From NCBI RefSeq assembly GCF_002250565.1, contig NZ_NMVJ01000010.1, positions 186,001 through 250,000 of the forward strand: DNA of 64,000 nt, read 5' to 3'. The notes below the pieces were generated by a model, which worked only from the letters and a program-made list of their open reading frames with translations, searched no databases and was not told the DNA's origin. This document shows positions 35,698 to 46,178 of the stretch, one piece after another (position 1 is the stretch's first letter; each line of letters starts with the position of its first letter). The stretch comes from Parenemella sanctibonifatiensis. GTDB taxonomy: Bacteria > Actinomycetota > Actinomycetes > Propionibacteriales > Propionibacteriaceae. A program made the translations under genes and the position numbers.

Positions 35698-36507
35698 ATG
35701 CCTGAACTGCCCCTGACCGGACGAGTCGCCCTGGTGACCGGCGTCAGCCGCCGGCGTGGCATCGGCCATGCCATCTCACGGCGGCTGGCCGACCTCGGCG
35801 CATCCCTGGTGGTCCATGGCTACCCCGCCCACGACGCCGACCAGCCGTGGGGCGCCGACGATGCGGACGCGGTCACCGCCGAGCTCCGCGACCGCCTCCA
35901 CTCGGACGCACGGGTGGTCGTCGAGTCCGGTGACCTGGCCGACGCCGACGAGCCGGCCCGCCTGATGGCCGCCGCGACCGAGGCCGTCGGCCACGTCGAC
36001 ATCCTTGTCTGCAACCACGCCCGCAGCGGCGGCGACGGCCACCTGGCGGTGATGACGCCGGCGATGCTCGACGGGCACTGGCAGGTCAACGCGCGGTCCA
36101 CACTGCTGCTGACTCAGGCCTTCGCCGCCCAGCACGACGGCCGCCCCGGGGGTCGGGCGGTCTGGTTCACCTCGGGGCAGGGCCTCGGTCCGATGCCCGA
36201 CGAGATCGCGTACGCCACCTCCAAGGCCGCCCTGGCCGGGATGACAGCGTCCGTGGCGGCGTGGCTGATCGAGCGCGGTATCGGCCTCAACACGGTCAAC
36301 CCTGGCCCCGTCAACACTGGTTATCTCGATGACGACACCCGTGACCGACCGCAGGAGGCCCTGGATTGGGTGCGGTCTCAGTTCCCGCAGGGCCGGGTCG
36401 GGAAGCCCGATGATCCCGCCCGCCTGATCGCCTGGCTGGCCACCGATGATGCGCGGTGGATCGTCGGCGAGGTGATCAACAGCGAAGGTGGCTTCCGGCG
36501 CGGCTGA
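35698..36507 (+). CDS. SDR-family oxidoreductase
   Basis: This 269-aa short-chain dehydrogenase is of the FabG-like type: cofactor motif VTGVSRRRGIGHAIS, active-site YATSK (YxxxK) and C-terminal GEVINSEGGF. The catalytic Ser region reads FTSGQG. The substrate is unknown. It starts at the ATG at 35698. Confidence 0.82.
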   Translation: MPELPLTGRVALVTGVSRRRGIGHAISRRLADLGASLVVHGYPAHDADQPWGADDADAVTAELRDRLHSDARVVVESGDLADADEPARLMAAATEAVGHVDILVCNHARSGGDGHLAVMTPAMLDGHWQVNARSTLLLTQAFAAQHDGRPGGRAVWFTSGQGLGPMPDEIAYATSKAALAGMTASVAAWLIERGIGLNTVNPGPVNTGYLDDDTRDRPQEALDWVRSQFPQGRVGKPDDPARLIAWLATDDARWIVGEVINSEGGFRRG

Positions 36508-36619
36508 GGCTGCCGGTGGGCGCACCGACTACGTTGTCCCGGAACCGGTGCGGCTGCCCGGAGCATCGCAGCGACGAAGTCCCGCGATCCACGGGATCGC
36601 GCCTCGGAAAGGGAACACC

Positions 36620-37891
36620 ATGCGCAAGGTGCTGGCTGCAGTCGTTGGTCTCGTCACGCTGCTCACGTCAGGGTGCTCGATCTTCGATCGGTCCAACGAG
36701 GTGGTCGCGTGGGCGCAGGAGCAGCCCGGCGTCACCGAGGTGACCCACGAACCGATCAAGGAGACGCTGTTCGGGACCCAGAACGGCATCCTGCTGATCG
36801 TCTCTGTCGACTCGATCGACACGGCGAAGCGCTTCCTCGGTGACTATCGGGCGTACGCCGATCAGGCCGACGGCTTCAAGATCTGGCGGGTCCGGATGAC
36901 GTGGCCGGTCGACGGCGGCCGCGCCGGACTCGCGACCGGGACCGCACCGGACAACGATGAGCTGCATTGGCAGCTGGCCGCCGCGCCGCTGCCGCTCGGC
37001 GTGACCGGCCGCTGGGTCGAATACAACCTGAGCACCGGCGCCGACCCGATGACCACCTATGTCTATGAGGTGGACGACGTCGGCGAATTCGCGGCCGAGG
37101 CGAGTGCGGCGATCGCGGGCCAGAGCGTGACCCGCTACGTCGTCCGCGACGGCGCCGGCAACGAGACCCTGGCCAACAGCACCGAAGACCTGCGCCAGAT
37201 CGGGCGTACCTTCCTGACGCTGCGTGAGGCGGGGCTGAGCGGCATTCTCGACGGAAAGACCGTGACCCTGCCCGATCCGGAGGCCGTGGCCCGGGGCACC
37301 GAAGCCATCGGCGCCCGCAACAGCATCGGCCTGGTGCTGTCGGCCGAGACTGGCCACTTCACCACCACGCCCTCGCCCGAGATTGCCGCTGCGGTCCGCG
37401 CCGTGCTGCCGTACGCCGACCAGGGACGGACCCGGATTGCCGACGGAGAGGTCAACTTCGAGTCCCACGAGCTCGACGCCTGCCGGCGCTGGCTGAACCC
37501 GCCCGACATTGACCTCCTCATCACCGTTTACTGCACCGCCAATGACCACCGCTTTCGGGCCTCGATCATGGCGCCGGAGCAGCTGGCCGAGGTCGGGCCC
37601 GGGATCGAACAGGCGATCAAGGCCCGCACCCGGATGATCCAGCTGGGCCCAGAGTCGATCCAGCTCACCGTCGATCGCGGGACTGACCTCACCGCCGCGT
37701 TCACCGCGATGCGGGGGACCTGGTCCAGCGGCACCCGGACGGTCCACCTGATCCGGGACAAGGAGTCGGTCCACTTCACCAGCACTCCCGACGGCACCGG
37801 CCAGAACCCCACCGCCAACCGCACCAACCAACCGCCGGAGCCGGGCTCGGTGGAGGCAGAGTTGCTGGCGGCTTGGGACGCCACGGCCTGA
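36620..37891 (+). CDS. Putative lipoprotein, unknown function
   Basis: This 423-aa protein has a lipobox LLTSGC at residues about 14-19 (MRKVLAAVVGLVTLLTSGCS), so it should be anchored outside the membrane. The rest is soluble and mixed alpha/beta, with no family I recognise. GGAAAGGGAAC precedes the ATG; the frame extends upstream but without a signal. Confidence 0.7.
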   Translation: MRKVLAAVVGLVTLLTSGCSIFDRSNEVVAWAQEQPGVTEVTHEPIKETLFGTQNGILLIVSVDSIDTAKRFLGDYRAYADQADGFKIWRVRMTWPVDGGRAGLATGTAPDNDELHWQLAAAPLPLGVTGRWVEYNLSTGADPMTTYVYEVDDVGEFAAEASAAIAGQSVTRYVVRDGAGNETLANSTEDLRQIGRTFLTLREAGLSGILDGKTVTLPDPEAVARGTEAIGARNSIGLVLSAETGHFTTTPSPEIAAAVRAVLPYADQGRTRIADGEVNFESHELDACRRWLNPPDIDLLITVYCTANDHRFRASIMAPEQLAEVGPGIEQAIKARTRMIQLGPESIQLTVDRGTDLTAAFTAMRGTWSSGTRTVHLIRDKESVHFTSTPDGTGQNPTANRTNQPPEPGSVEAELLAAWDATA

Positions 37892-37912
37892 GCCGCCGCA
37901 GGGTCGGGCGGC

Positions 37913-37918
37913 TAGCCT
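37913..37918 (+). promoter_or_regulatory. -10 box (TAGCCT) for leaderless oligopeptidase gene
   Basis: TAGCCT ends 7 bases before ATG 37926. Confidence 0.5.
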
Positions 37919-37925
37919 GAGCACC

Positions 37926-40076
37926 ATGCCTCAGCCTGTACAGCCGCCCCGGCCGGAGCGCCGCGAGACCACCCGCAGCCACCACGGCGACACCGTCATC
38001 GACCCATACGAATGGCTGCGCGACAAGGACAATCCGGTTGTGATCGCCCACCTCGAGGCCGAGAATGCGTACGCCGATGCGGTCACTGCCCATCTGGAGC
38101 CGGTCCGCGAGGCGATCTTCACCGAGATCAAGCGGCACACCCAGGAGACCGACCTGTCGGTGCCGGTCAAGGACGGCGACTACTGGTATCTGACGCGCAC
38201 CGCCGAGGGGCAGCAATATCCGACCATGTCCCGGCTGCCGGTCACCGATCCCGACCAGCTGCCGCAGCTGGTGCCCGGCGAACTGCTGCCCGGCGAACAG
38301 GTCATCCTCGACTGCCCGGCGCTCGCCGAGGGGCAGGCGTTCTTCAGCCTCGGCGGCATCGCCACCTCGGTCGACCACAGCCGGCTGGCGTACGCCCTTG
38401 ACGTCGCCGGCGACGAACGTTTCGACGTCGTCGTCACCGACCCGGCCACCGGTGAGACCGTCGATGACGTCGTCACCAACGTCGGCTACGGGCTGGCCTT
38501 CAGCCAGGACGCCTCGGTGGTGTTCTACACCCGCGTCGACGATGCCTGGCGACACAACCAGATCTGGCGCCACACGATCGGACAGCCCGCCGACACCGAC
38601 ACGCTGGTGCTGCGCGAGGACGACGAACGCTTCTCGCTCGGCTTCCAGACCTCCCGTGACGGCCGCTGGCTGACGGTGATGTCCGGTTCCACCACCACCG
38701 CGCAGTGGTGGGTGCTCGACTTGGCCACCCCGCACGCCGAGCCGGTCATGGTGGCCGAACGCCGCGACGGCCTCGAGTATCGCCTCGAGGTCGCCGGCGA
38801 CGAGCTACTGGTCGTCCACAACCTGCGCCACGAAGGCTTCGAACTGGCCCGGGCTCCGTGGGGCACCTCCACCCCGGAGCATTGGGAGACACTGCTGGTC
38901 CCCGAACCGGGCGAACGTTTCGACACCGTCGACCACTTCGACTCCGCCCTTGCGCTGACGTTGCGGTCCGGTGGCCTGGCTGGCGTACGCATCATCCCCG
39001 CGGGGGAGGAAGGATGGCGGACTGACGCGACCTGGGACATCGGCGCCGACGGCGAACTCAACACCATCGAGCTCGACGAAAACCGGGAGCCGGCCGCGAC
39101 CCGGATCCGGTATGAGCTCACCAGCCTGGTGGTGCCGCCGACCGTGTGCGAGGTCGACCTGGCCACCGGCGAGTCAACCGTGCTGCGACAGACCCCCGTG
39201 CCCGGCTACGACCCCGGCCACTACGTCGAACGTCGCCTCTGGGCCACCGCCGAGGACGGCACGCAGATCCCGATCTCGCTGGTCGCCCGCGCCGATCTGA
39301 CCCCGGACGGCCGCAACCCGGGCTTCCTCTACGGCTACGGCGCCTATGAGGTGTCGGTGGATCCGGACTTCTCCGCCAGTCGGCTCTCGCTGCTGGACCG
39401 CGGTGTCGTCTACGCCATCGCCCACGTCCGCGGCGGCGGCGAGCTGGGCCGGGCTTGGTATGAGGGCGGCAAGTTGGACCGTAAGAAGAACAGCTTCAGC
39501 GACTTCGTCGCCTGCGCCAACGCCCTCGTCGAGTCCGGCTGGGTGGCGGCGGACCGGTTGGCCGCCGAGGGCCGCAGCGCCGGTGGTCTGCTGATGGGGG
39601 CGATCACCAACCTCGCGCCGGAGCGATTCCGGGTGGTGTTGGCCGGGGTGCCCTTCGTGGACGCGCTCACGACGATCCTGGACCCGAGCCTGCCGCTGAC
39701 GGTGGGCGAATGGGAGGAATGGGGCGACCCGCTGCACGATGCCGAGGTGTATGCGTACATGAAGAGCTACAGCCCGTACGAGAACATCGCCGCCACGCAC
39801 TATCCGGCGATCATGGCGACCACCAGTCTCAACGACACCCGGGTCGAGTTCGTCGAGCCGACCAAGTGGGTGGCGCGGCTGCGCGACACCGTCACCTCGG
39901 ACCAGACCGAGCGGCCGATCATTTATCGCTGCGAGATGGTGGCCGGCCACGGCGGCCGGTCCGGCCGTTACGACCGGTGGCGGCAGCGGGCCGACGAACT
40001 CGCCTTCGTCCTGGACCAGATCGGTGCGGTCGACCTTCCCAGCAGCGATGTGCTGGGCGCCGCGGGGCAGCGATGA
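37926..40076 (+). CDS. ptrB: Oligopeptidase B (S9 prolyl oligopeptidase family)
   Basis: This 716-aa protein has an N-terminal seven-bladed propeller and a C-terminal alpha/beta hydrolase. The catalytic triad is visible: Ser in EGRSAGGLLMGA, Asp in SLNDTRVEF and His in GHGGRSGR. The start (VIDPYEWLRDKDNP) is characteristic. It cleaves short peptides after basic residues. It overlaps the next SDR gene by 4 bases. Confidence 0.92.
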   Translation: MPQPVQPPRPERRETTRSHHGDTVIDPYEWLRDKDNPVVIAHLEAENAYADAVTAHLEPVREAIFTEIKRHTQETDLSVPVKDGDYWYLTRTAEGQQYPTMSRLPVTDPDQLPQLVPGELLPGEQVILDCPALAEGQAFFSLGGIATSVDHSRLAYALDVAGDERFDVVVTDPATGETVDDVVTNVGYGLAFSQDASVVFYTRVDDAWRHNQIWRHTIGQPADTDTLVLREDDERFSLGFQTSRDGRWLTVMSGSTTTAQWWVLDLATPHAEPVMVAERRDGLEYRLEVAGDELLVVHNLRHEGFELARAPWGTSTPEHWETLLVPEPGERFDTVDHFDSALALTLRSGGLAGVRIIPAGEEGWRTDATWDIGADGELNTIELDENREPAATRIRYELTSLVVPPTVCEVDLATGESTVLRQTPVPGYDPGHYVERRLWATAEDGTQIPISLVARADLTPDGRNPGFLYGYGAYEVSVDPDFSASRLSLLDRGVVYAIAHVRGGGELGRAWYEGGKLDRKKNSFSDFVACANALVESGWVAADRLAAEGRSAGGLLMGAITNLAPERFRVVLAGVPFVDALTTILDPSLPLTVGEWEEWGDPLHDAEVYAYMKSYSPYENIAATHYPAIMATTSLNDTRVEFVEPTKWVARLRDTVTSDQTERPIIYRCEMVAGHGGRSGRYDRWRQRADELAFVLDQIGAVDLPSSDVLGAAGQR

Positions 40077-40834
40077 GCGGGCTGCCCACCGGTGGCGTGG
40101 TCGTCATCTTCGGTGGCCGCAGCGAGATCGGTCTGGAGGTGGCCGTGCGGCTGGCACCCGGGCGTACGGTCGTGCTCGCCGCCCGGGAACGGGATGACGA
40201 ACCCTTCCTGGCGCAGGAGGTGGCCCGCTGCGAAGCCGCGGGTGCCAATCGGGTCGCGACCGTGGCCTTCGACGCCGACGACACCGTCCGACACCCTGCG
40301 GTGGTGGACGCCATCGAGGCCGAGCACGGACCGATCGACATTGCCGTGATGGCGTTCGGGGTGCTGGGCGACCAGGACAGGGCCGAGAACGACCACCGCG
40401 AAGTCGTGCGTGTCCTGCACACCGACTTTGTTGCCCAAGCCAGCCTGTTGACCGTGGTCGGCACCCGGATGCGGGACCGCGGCCACGGCAAGCTGGTGGC
40501 GTACTCCTCGGTGGCGGGCGTACGCGTGCGGCGCGCCAACTATGTCTATGGCTCCGGCAAGGCCGGCCTGGACGGGTTCGCGACCGGGATGGCCGATGCG
40601 TTGCACGGCACCGGCGTCAGCCTGCTGGTGGTGCGGCCCGGCTTCGTCATCGGCCGGATGTCGGCGGGCATGAAACCCGCACCCTTCTCGAGCACTCCCG
40701 ACCAGGTCGCCGACGCCACGGTCGCGGCATTGGCAGCCGACAAGGCTGATGTCTGGGTGCCGTGGCAGCTGCGGGTGATGTTCGCGGTCGCGAAGCTGGT
40801 GCCACGCCCCGTCTGGCGGCGGATGCCCCGCTGA
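40073..40834 (+). CDS. SDR oxidoreductase, DprE2-like
   Basis: This 253-aa protein has the variant cofactor loop IFGGRSEIGLEVA, active site YVYGSGKAGLDGF (YxxxK) and RPGFVIGRMSAGMK, the pattern of decaprenylphosphoryl-ribose epimerase subunit DprE2. No dprE1 is adjacent, so the role in arabinan synthesis is uncertain. It is translationally coupled to ptrB. Confidence 0.75.
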   Translation: MSGLPTGGVVVIFGGRSEIGLEVAVRLAPGRTVVLAARERDDEPFLAQEVARCEAAGANRVATVAFDADDTVRHPAVVDAIEAEHGPIDIAVMAFGVLGDQDRAENDHREVVRVLHTDFVAQASLLTVVGTRMRDRGHGKLVAYSSVAGVRVRRANYVYGSGKAGLDGFATGMADALHGTGVSLLVVRPGFVIGRMSAGMKPAPFSSTPDQVADATVAALAADKADVWVPWQLRVMFAVAKLVPRPVWRRMPR

Positions 40835-40837
40835 GGT

Positions 40838-40970
40838 TCAGAGCTGGCGGATGACCCGTGCCGGGTCGCAGACCGCAATCACTGTGGCGCGGGACCACAC
40901 GTAGTCGCGGTAGTCGACGCAGAACGGGGCCCGGACGTGAACGACCTCGCACCCCCAGCCAACACTTCGC
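40838..40970 (-). pseudogene. C-terminal gene relic
   Basis: A minus-strand frame without a start codon reads VGWGCEVVHVRAPFCVDYRD then YVWSRATVIAVCDPARVIRQ to a stop at 40838. It looks protein-like, but no family is recognised. It follows the DUF2207 gene directly in the same orientation. Confidence 0.3.
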
Positions 40971-42938
40971 TCACCACGAACCCGAGCTCATGCCGCCACC
41001 ACCGCCGCCGATGGAGATGCCGCCACCGCCGAAGCCCGAGCCACCCGAGCCGAAGCCGCTGCTGCCGCCCCAGCCGGAGGTGTCGGGCGCCGGCGGCTCG
41101 GGAGTCGTGGCCGAATGCATCGAGTGGGTGAAGCTGTTCCAGATCGCGTAGTTCATCCAGAAGTTGCCGGTGCCGCTGTACCAGTAGGGCTCCTGGTCAG
41201 AGAGCCGTCCCAGGTCCACCAGCTGCTGGCAGATCTTGGTCCACCGCTCGGTGAGACCGAAGACGATCGCCCACGGGAGGTACTTGGAGTAGATGTCCTC
41301 GCCCTCCTCGAACTTCAGCTGGTTGGCCTCAGCCGTCGACAGATAAAGGCGGAAGCCCTCGATCTGGTCGGTGAGGGCACGGCCCACCGCCGTACGCTGG
41401 CCGCGCTTCTTCGCCGCTCGATAGACGCTGTAGGCCAGAATCACTGGGATCGCGATCGCGGCGGCGGCCAGCAGGACATTGAGTCCGGCACCGCCGATGA
41501 AGTTGTAGCCAAGGATCAGCAGGATCGCGATGCCGCCGAAGCTGGAGCCGCGCCGGGCCGCCTTTGACATGCTCAGCGACTTGAACCAGCCGGCCTTGTC
41601 CACGGTGGCACGCACGGCCTCGGACATCTGCTCGTTGGCCGAATGCAGAGTGTGACTTTCGAGGCTGGCCTCGGTGCCGGGGCCGCGGTTGTTGAACAAC
41701 GCGTTCAGCAGGACTCGTTCCTCGGGCCGATCGGCGACGTTGCGGTCCACCAACGTCACCTGCTTGCGCTCCGGATCCAGCCGCAAGGCACCCTTCACCG
41801 CGAGGGTGACCAAGGTGCCGGTGATTTCAGTAACATCCCACTGCCCGTCCTGCAGTAGACCGGCCTCACCGACACTGATCGGCGGCGGGGAGAAGGCCAC
41901 GGGGATTTCGAGGTTGCCCGGGTCGCGGCCGACCTCGGCCTCCTCCGGGTTGGGCGGGATGGTTCCGGGAGGGGCGCCCAGGAAGCGCTCGTCCTTCAGC
42001 CAGTACTTGCGGGCCAGGCCGACGACGGCAGCGGCGATGGCGGCGACCACCGCGAACAGGCCCCCGATGATGGGCCACTCGACCGACGACAGCGACATGC
42101 TCTGGTCGCCGTTGGGGGTGTCGGCCGGGATCAGGTTGGGCTCAGCGTTCTGGATCGACCCCAGCGGGTACTGCGCGGCCAGGGTGATGCCCTCGTCGTC
42201 GGCGAGGTTGCTGTTGGACACCGTCACCGTGGTGCCGGAGAAGTCGAACTGGTCGCAGTCGGTCTGGGAAGAGTCGCTGCCGCGGACGCAGCGCAGGTCC
42301 TCCACCGGGGCCGAGCTGGGCGATTCGACGGTGATGGTGGAGCTGGCGATCGCCGGGTTGCCGCCGGCGTACAGGGCGTCGTAGTAGAACTCGATGCCCT
42401 CGTAGGTGGTGAGCAGCCCGTCAGCCTCGTAAGTGATGGTGTACGTGACCGTGTCGGACTTGATGGTGCGGTCCGGGTCACCGATGCGCAGCCGCAGCCA
42501 ACCGGCGTGGTCACCGTCGGGCACCTCGGTCTTCGACAGCTTGGTGCTGACGTTGTCCGGAGAGCTCACATCGAAGTTGGAGTAGTCGTAGGTGCGGTCC
42601 TGGTCGCTGGAGCCGCCGCCACCGCTGGGGTCGTAGGGCTCGCGGATCGGCAGCCGCATCTCCAGACCGTGACGGCCCGAATTGGATCCGAACCGCAGCG
42701 TGACGTCCATGGTGACGTCAACGGTGCCGTCCTCCTGGATCGCGTAGGTGAGGTCCAGATTCTCGTAGAGGTCATCGGACTGGGCGTACGCACTGGGCGC
42801 CGCCGGCACGAACAGGCCCAAGGTCAGGGCCAGGGTTGCCAGCAGCACGCCGACCCAGCGGGCCGTCGTCGGCATCCCGGGTCGGCCCGTCGGCGGGGTC
42901 AGTTGGCGGGCGGCGGGCACGTCAATCGTCGGCGGCAT
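40971..42938 (-). CDS. DUF2207-family membrane protein
   Basis: This 655-aa protein has a signal peptide (LATLALTLGLFVPAAPSAYA), an extracellular beta-rich DUF2207 domain (YAIQEDGTVDVTMDVTLRF), a membrane helix near residue 380 (IIGGLFAVVAAIAAAVVGL), a cytoplasmic domain, two further helices and a Gly/Ser-rich tail (GGGGGGMSSGSW). The family function is unknown. ATG 42938 is preceded by a TAnnnT box; 42875 is an alternative start directly at the signal peptide. Confidence 0.83.
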   Translation of the reverse strand: MPPTIDVPAARQLTPPTGRPGMPTTARWVGVLLATLALTLGLFVPAAPSAYAQSDDLYENLDLTYAIQEDGTVDVTMDVTLRFGSNSGRHGLEMRLPIREPYDPSGGGGSSDQDRTYDYSNFDVSSPDNVSTKLSKTEVPDGDHAGWLRLRIGDPDRTIKSDTVTYTITYEADGLLTTYEGIEFYYDALYAGGNPAIASSTITVESPSSAPVEDLRCVRGSDSSQTDCDQFDFSGTTVTVSNSNLADDEGITLAAQYPLGSIQNAEPNLIPADTPNGDQSMSLSSVEWPIIGGLFAVVAAIAAAVVGLARKYWLKDERFLGAPPGTIPPNPEEAEVGRDPGNLEIPVAFSPPPISVGEAGLLQDGQWDVTEITGTLVTLAVKGALRLDPERKQVTLVDRNVADRPEERVLLNALFNNRGPGTEASLESHTLHSANEQMSEAVRATVDKAGWFKSLSMSKAARRGSSFGGIAILLILGYNFIGGAGLNVLLAAAAIAIPVILAYSVYRAAKKRGQRTAVGRALTDQIEGFRLYLSTAEANQLKFEEGEDIYSKYLPWAIVFGLTERWTKICQQLVDLGRLSDQEPYWYSGTGNFWMNYAIWNSFTHSMHSATTPEPPAPDTSGWGGSSGFGSGGSGFGGGGISIGGGGGGMSSGSW

Positions 42939-42944
42939 GGGGCC

Positions 42945-42950
42945 CAGTGT
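42945..42950 (-). promoter_or_regulatory. -10 box (TACACT) for leaderless DUF2207 gene
   Basis: On the minus strand TACACT ends 6 bases before ATG 42938. Confidence 0.45.
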
Positions 42951-43052
42951 AGTGGCGTGGCGAACCAGCCACCTTGGGTGAAGGCCGTCCCACGATCCAC
43001 GCGGCCGCGTCCCATCATCTACGCGTCCGCCGCCGGGTTGGCAACGGAGGAA

Positions 43053-43058
43053 TAGCCT
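43053..43058 (+). promoter_or_regulatory. -10 box (TAGCCT) for ilvD
   Basis: TAGCCT ends 7 bases before ATG 43066. GGAGG at 43046-43050 is too far away to serve as a ribosome site. Confidence 0.45.
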
Positions 43059-43065
43059 TGCCGAC

Positions 43066-44904
43066 ATGCCTGCATTGCGTTCCCGCACCGTCACCCACGG
43101 TCGCAACATGGCCGGCGCACGCGCCCTGATGCGCGCCACCGGCATGACCGAATCCGACTTCGGCAAGCCCATCGTGGCGATCGCCAACTCCTTCACCCAG
43201 TTCGTGCCCGGGCACGTCCACCTCAAGGACATGGGTCAGTTGGTGGCCGAGTCGATCGCCGAAGCCGGCGGTGTTGGCAAGGAGTTCAACACCATCGCGG
43301 TCGACGACGGCATCGCGATGGGCCATGACGGCATGCTCTATTCGCTGCCGAGCCGCGAGGTCATCGCGGACTCGGTGGAATACATGGTCAACGCCCACCA
43401 GGCCGATGCGCTGGTCTGCATCTCCAACTGTGACAAGATCACGCCCGGCATGCTGCTGGCGGCACTGCGGCTCAACATCCCCACCGTCTTCGTCTCCGGC
43501 GGCCCCATGGAGGCCGGCAAGGCAACCATCGGCGCCGACGGCACGGTCACCCGGCTCGACCTGGTCGACGCCATGGTCCGCTCGGTCGACCCGGCCACGC
43601 CCGATGAGGACCTGCTCGCCATCGAGCAGGAAGCCTGCCCGACCTGCGGGAGTTGCTCCGGCATGTTCACCGCCAACTCGATGAACTGCCTCACCGAGGC
43701 GCTGGGGCTGTCGCTGCCCGGCAACGGCTCCACGCTGGCCACCTCGGCGGCCCGCAAGGTGCTCTTCGAGGACGCCGGCCGGATCGTGGTCGAGCTCGCC
43801 AACCGTTACTACGGCGAGGACGATGCCAGCGTGCTGCCGCGCAACATCGCCACCAAGGACGCCTTCGAAAATGCGATGCGTCTCGACATCGCGATGGGTG
43901 GCTCCACCAACACCGTGCTGCACCTGCTCGCCGCCGCGGTGGAGGCCGGCGTCGACTTCGACCAGCACGACATCGACGCCCTGTCGCGGGTCACGCCCTG
44001 CATCTGCAAGGTCGCCCCCAACAGCGGCAAGTTCTACATGGAGGACGTGCACCGCGCCGGCGGCATCCCCGCGATCCTGGCCGAGCTCGACAACGGCGGC
44101 CTGCTCAACCGCGACGTGCACAGCATCCATTCGCCGACCCTGGACGCCTGGCTGGGGGAGTGGAACATCCGCTCCGGCAAGGCGTCGGACGAGGCGATCG
44201 AGCTCTTTCATGCCGCGCCGGGCGGGGTCCGCACCACCGAGCCCTTCAGCTCTACGAACCGCTGGGACAGCCTCGACACGGACCCGGAGGAGGGCTGCAT
44301 CCGGTCGGTCGAGTTTGCGTACACCGCCGACGGCGGCCTGGCGGTGCTCTACGGCAACCTCGCCACCGACGGTGCGATCGTCAAGACCGCCGGCGTACCG
44401 GAGGAGCAGTGGGTGTTCCGCGGCCGAGCCAAGGTGAGCGAATCCCAGGAGGCCGCTGTCGGCGCGATCCTGGGCGGTCAGATCGAGCCCGGTGACATCG
44501 TCATCGTCCGCTACGAGGGCCCCAAGGGCGGCCCCGGGATGCAGGAGATGCTGTATCCGACGGCGTACCTCAAGGGCGTCGGGCTGGGCCCGAAGTGCGC
44601 CCTCATCACCGATGGCCGGTTCTCCGGCGGCTCCTCCGGTCTGTCGATCGGGCACGTCTCCCCGGAGGCGGCCGCCGGCGGCACCATCGGGCTGGTCGAG
44701 GACGGGGACATGATCGAGATCTCGATCCCGGACCGCCGGATCCACCTCGACGTCGACGATGCCGAGCTGGAACGTCGCCGCGCGGTCGCCGACCAGCACG
44801 GCTGGAGGCCGCAGCAGCGCGAACGTGAGGTCTCCACCGCGCTCAAGGTGTACGCGATGCTGGCCCAGTCCGCCGACAAGGGAGCCGCCCGGCGCCCGCT
44901 GTGA
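43066..44904 (+). CDS. ilvD: Dihydroxy-acid dehydratase
   Basis: This 612-aa enzyme of valine/isoleucine synthesis has Fe-S ligands in [12 protein letters not shown] and [18 protein letters not shown], and Mg-site residues in [11 protein letters not shown]. The C-terminal [12 protein letters not shown] and [11 protein letters not shown] are conserved. It is monocistronic, divergent from the DUF2207 gene, and converges on the rimK-like gene. Confidence 0.96.
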   Translation: MPALRSRTVTHGRNMAGARALMRATGMTESDFGKPIVAIANSFTQFVPGHVHLKDMGQLVAESIAEAGGVGKEFNTIAVDDGIAMGHDGMLYSLPSREVIADSVEYMVNAHQADALVCISNCDKITPGMLLAALRLNIPTVFVSGGPMEAGKATIGADGTVTRLDLVDAMVRSVDPATPDEDLLAIEQEACPTCGSCSGMFTANSMNCLTEALGLSLPGNGSTLATSAARKVLFEDAGRIVVELANRYYGEDDASVLPRNIATKDAFENAMRLDIAMGGSTNTVLHLLAAAVEAGVDFDQHDIDALSRVTPCICKVAPNSGKFYMEDVHRAGGIPAILAELDNGGLLNRDVHSIHSPTLDAWLGEWNIRSGKASDEAIELFHAAPGGVRTTEPFSSTNRWDSLDTDPEEGCIRSVEFAYTADGGLAVLYGNLATDGAIVKTAGVPEEQWVFRGRAKVSESQEAAVGAILGGQIEPGDIVIVRYEGPKGGPGMQEMLYPTAYLKGVGLGPKCALITDGRFSGGSSGLSIGHVSPEAAAGGTIGLVEDGDMIEISIPDRRIHLDVDDAELERRRAVADQHGWRPQQREREVSTALKVYAMLAQSADKGAARRPL

Positions 44905-44922
44905 GCGCCCGGGCGTACGCCC

Positions 44923-46155
44923 TCAGCCCTCGGTGTCGGGAACGACCTCGGGGGCGGGGTGGGTGCTGGCCTCCTGGATCGCCTTCGCCGACAGCTTGCG
45001 GACCCGACGCGCCCGCCGGGACCGGGCCGGGATCAGCGCCCGCATGTTCTCGTGCTTGCCGAAGCACAGCAGCCGGTCGCCGTCCTCGAGGGTCTTCGAG
45101 GGCAGCGGGTTGGGGATCACCTTGGTGCCGCGGTGCAGCGTGAGGACCTGGATGTCCTTCTCCCGCAGCCCCGACTCGTCCAACGTCTTGCCGATCATGT
45201 CCGACCCGGACATGACCGCGATCTCAGCGACGCCGTAGCCGGTGGAGACAGCGAGCCGCTGGCGTACGTCGATGTCGGGGAAACCGGCCTGGTCGGCGAT
45301 GTAGTCCACGATCGCCCCGGCCACGTCGAGCTTGGTGGCCGCCTCAATGCCTTCCAGCCCGGGGGAGGAATTGACCTCCATCACCAGCGGGCCGTCGTTG
45401 CCCTCCAGCATGTCGACCCCGGCAACCCGCAGGCCCATGATCTGAGCGCAGCGCACCGCCACCTCCGCGTACGCCGGGTCCAGGTCGACCGCCTCCACTG
45501 AACCACCACGGTGCACATTGGAGCGGAACTCATCGCCCTGGGCGCGACGACGCATGGCCGCCACGACCCGGTCGCCGACGACCAGGGCGCGGATGTCGCG
45601 GCCCTTGGACTCCTTGACGAAACGCTGGATCAGCACCTGGTGGTTGGTGCCCTGCAGCGTCTCCACGATCGCCTCGGCGACCTTCATGGTGGGGGCCAGG
45701 ATCACGCCGATCCCCTGGGTGCCCTCCAGCAGCTTCACCACCACCGGCGCGCCACCGACCATCTCGATCGCATTGGCGATCTCGGCCCGGTTGCGGACGA
45801 ACGCGGTCGCCGGCATCCCCACGTTGTGTCGCGACAGCACCTGGGTGGCACGCAGCTTGTCGCGCGAGTTCATGATGCCGTTGGCGGTGTTCGGGGTGTA
45901 CACATCCATCTGCTCGAACTGGCGTACCACGGCGGTGCCGAAGTAGGTCACCGAGGCGCCGATGCGCGGCAGGATCGCGTCGTAGGTCGACAGTGGGCGG
46001 CCCCGGAACTGCAGGTCCGGTTCGTCACCCGACAGGTCGATCGAGAAGCGCAGGGTGTCCAACACCTTGACGGTGTGGCCCCGATCCAGGGCCGCCGAGC
46101 GGAGCCGCTGGGTCGAATAGGCGCGCGGGGACCGCGAAAGGATGGCGAGCTTCAT
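44923..46155 (-). CDS. rimK: RimK-family ATP-grasp ligase fused to an RCK_C/TrkA-C domain
   Basis: This 410-aa protein has the RimK N-terminus (LAILSRSPRAYSTQRL), an ATP-grasp domain (PVVVKLLEGTQGIGVIL; MEVNSSPGLEGIEAAT) at about 95-290, and a C-terminal TrkA-C domain (AEIAVMSGSDMIGKTLDESG ... LEDGDRLLCFG) at about 310-385. RimK adds glutamates to ribosomal S6; the RCK_C part may sense a small ligand. It is divergent over only 23 bases from the zinc protease gene. Confidence 0.85.
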   Translation of the reverse strand: MKLAILSRSPRAYSTQRLRSAALDRGHTVKVLDTLRFSIDLSGDEPDLQFRGRPLSTYDAILPRIGASVTYFGTAVVRQFEQMDVYTPNTANGIMNSRDKLRATQVLSRHNVGMPATAFVRNRAEIANAIEMVGGAPVVVKLLEGTQGIGVILAPTMKVAEAIVETLQGTNHQVLIQRFVKESKGRDIRALVVGDRVVAAMRRRAQGDEFRSNVHRGGSVEAVDLDPAYAEVAVRCAQIMGLRVAGVDMLEGNDGPLVMEVNSSPGLEGIEAATKLDVAGAIVDYIADQAGFPDIDVRQRLAVSTGYGVAEIAVMSGSDMIGKTLDESGLREKDIQVLTLHRGTKVIPNPLPSKTLEDGDRLLCFGKHENMRALIPARSRRARRVRKLSAKAIQEASTHPAPEVVPDTEG

Positions 46156-46178
46156 GCCTTTTCCCTGAAGATAGGTGT

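Noticed and set aside
40858-41151. Plus-strand proline-rich ORF (PPPPPPMEMPPPPKPEPPEP)
   Set aside because: It is the complement of the Gly/Ser-rich tail of the DUF2207 protein.
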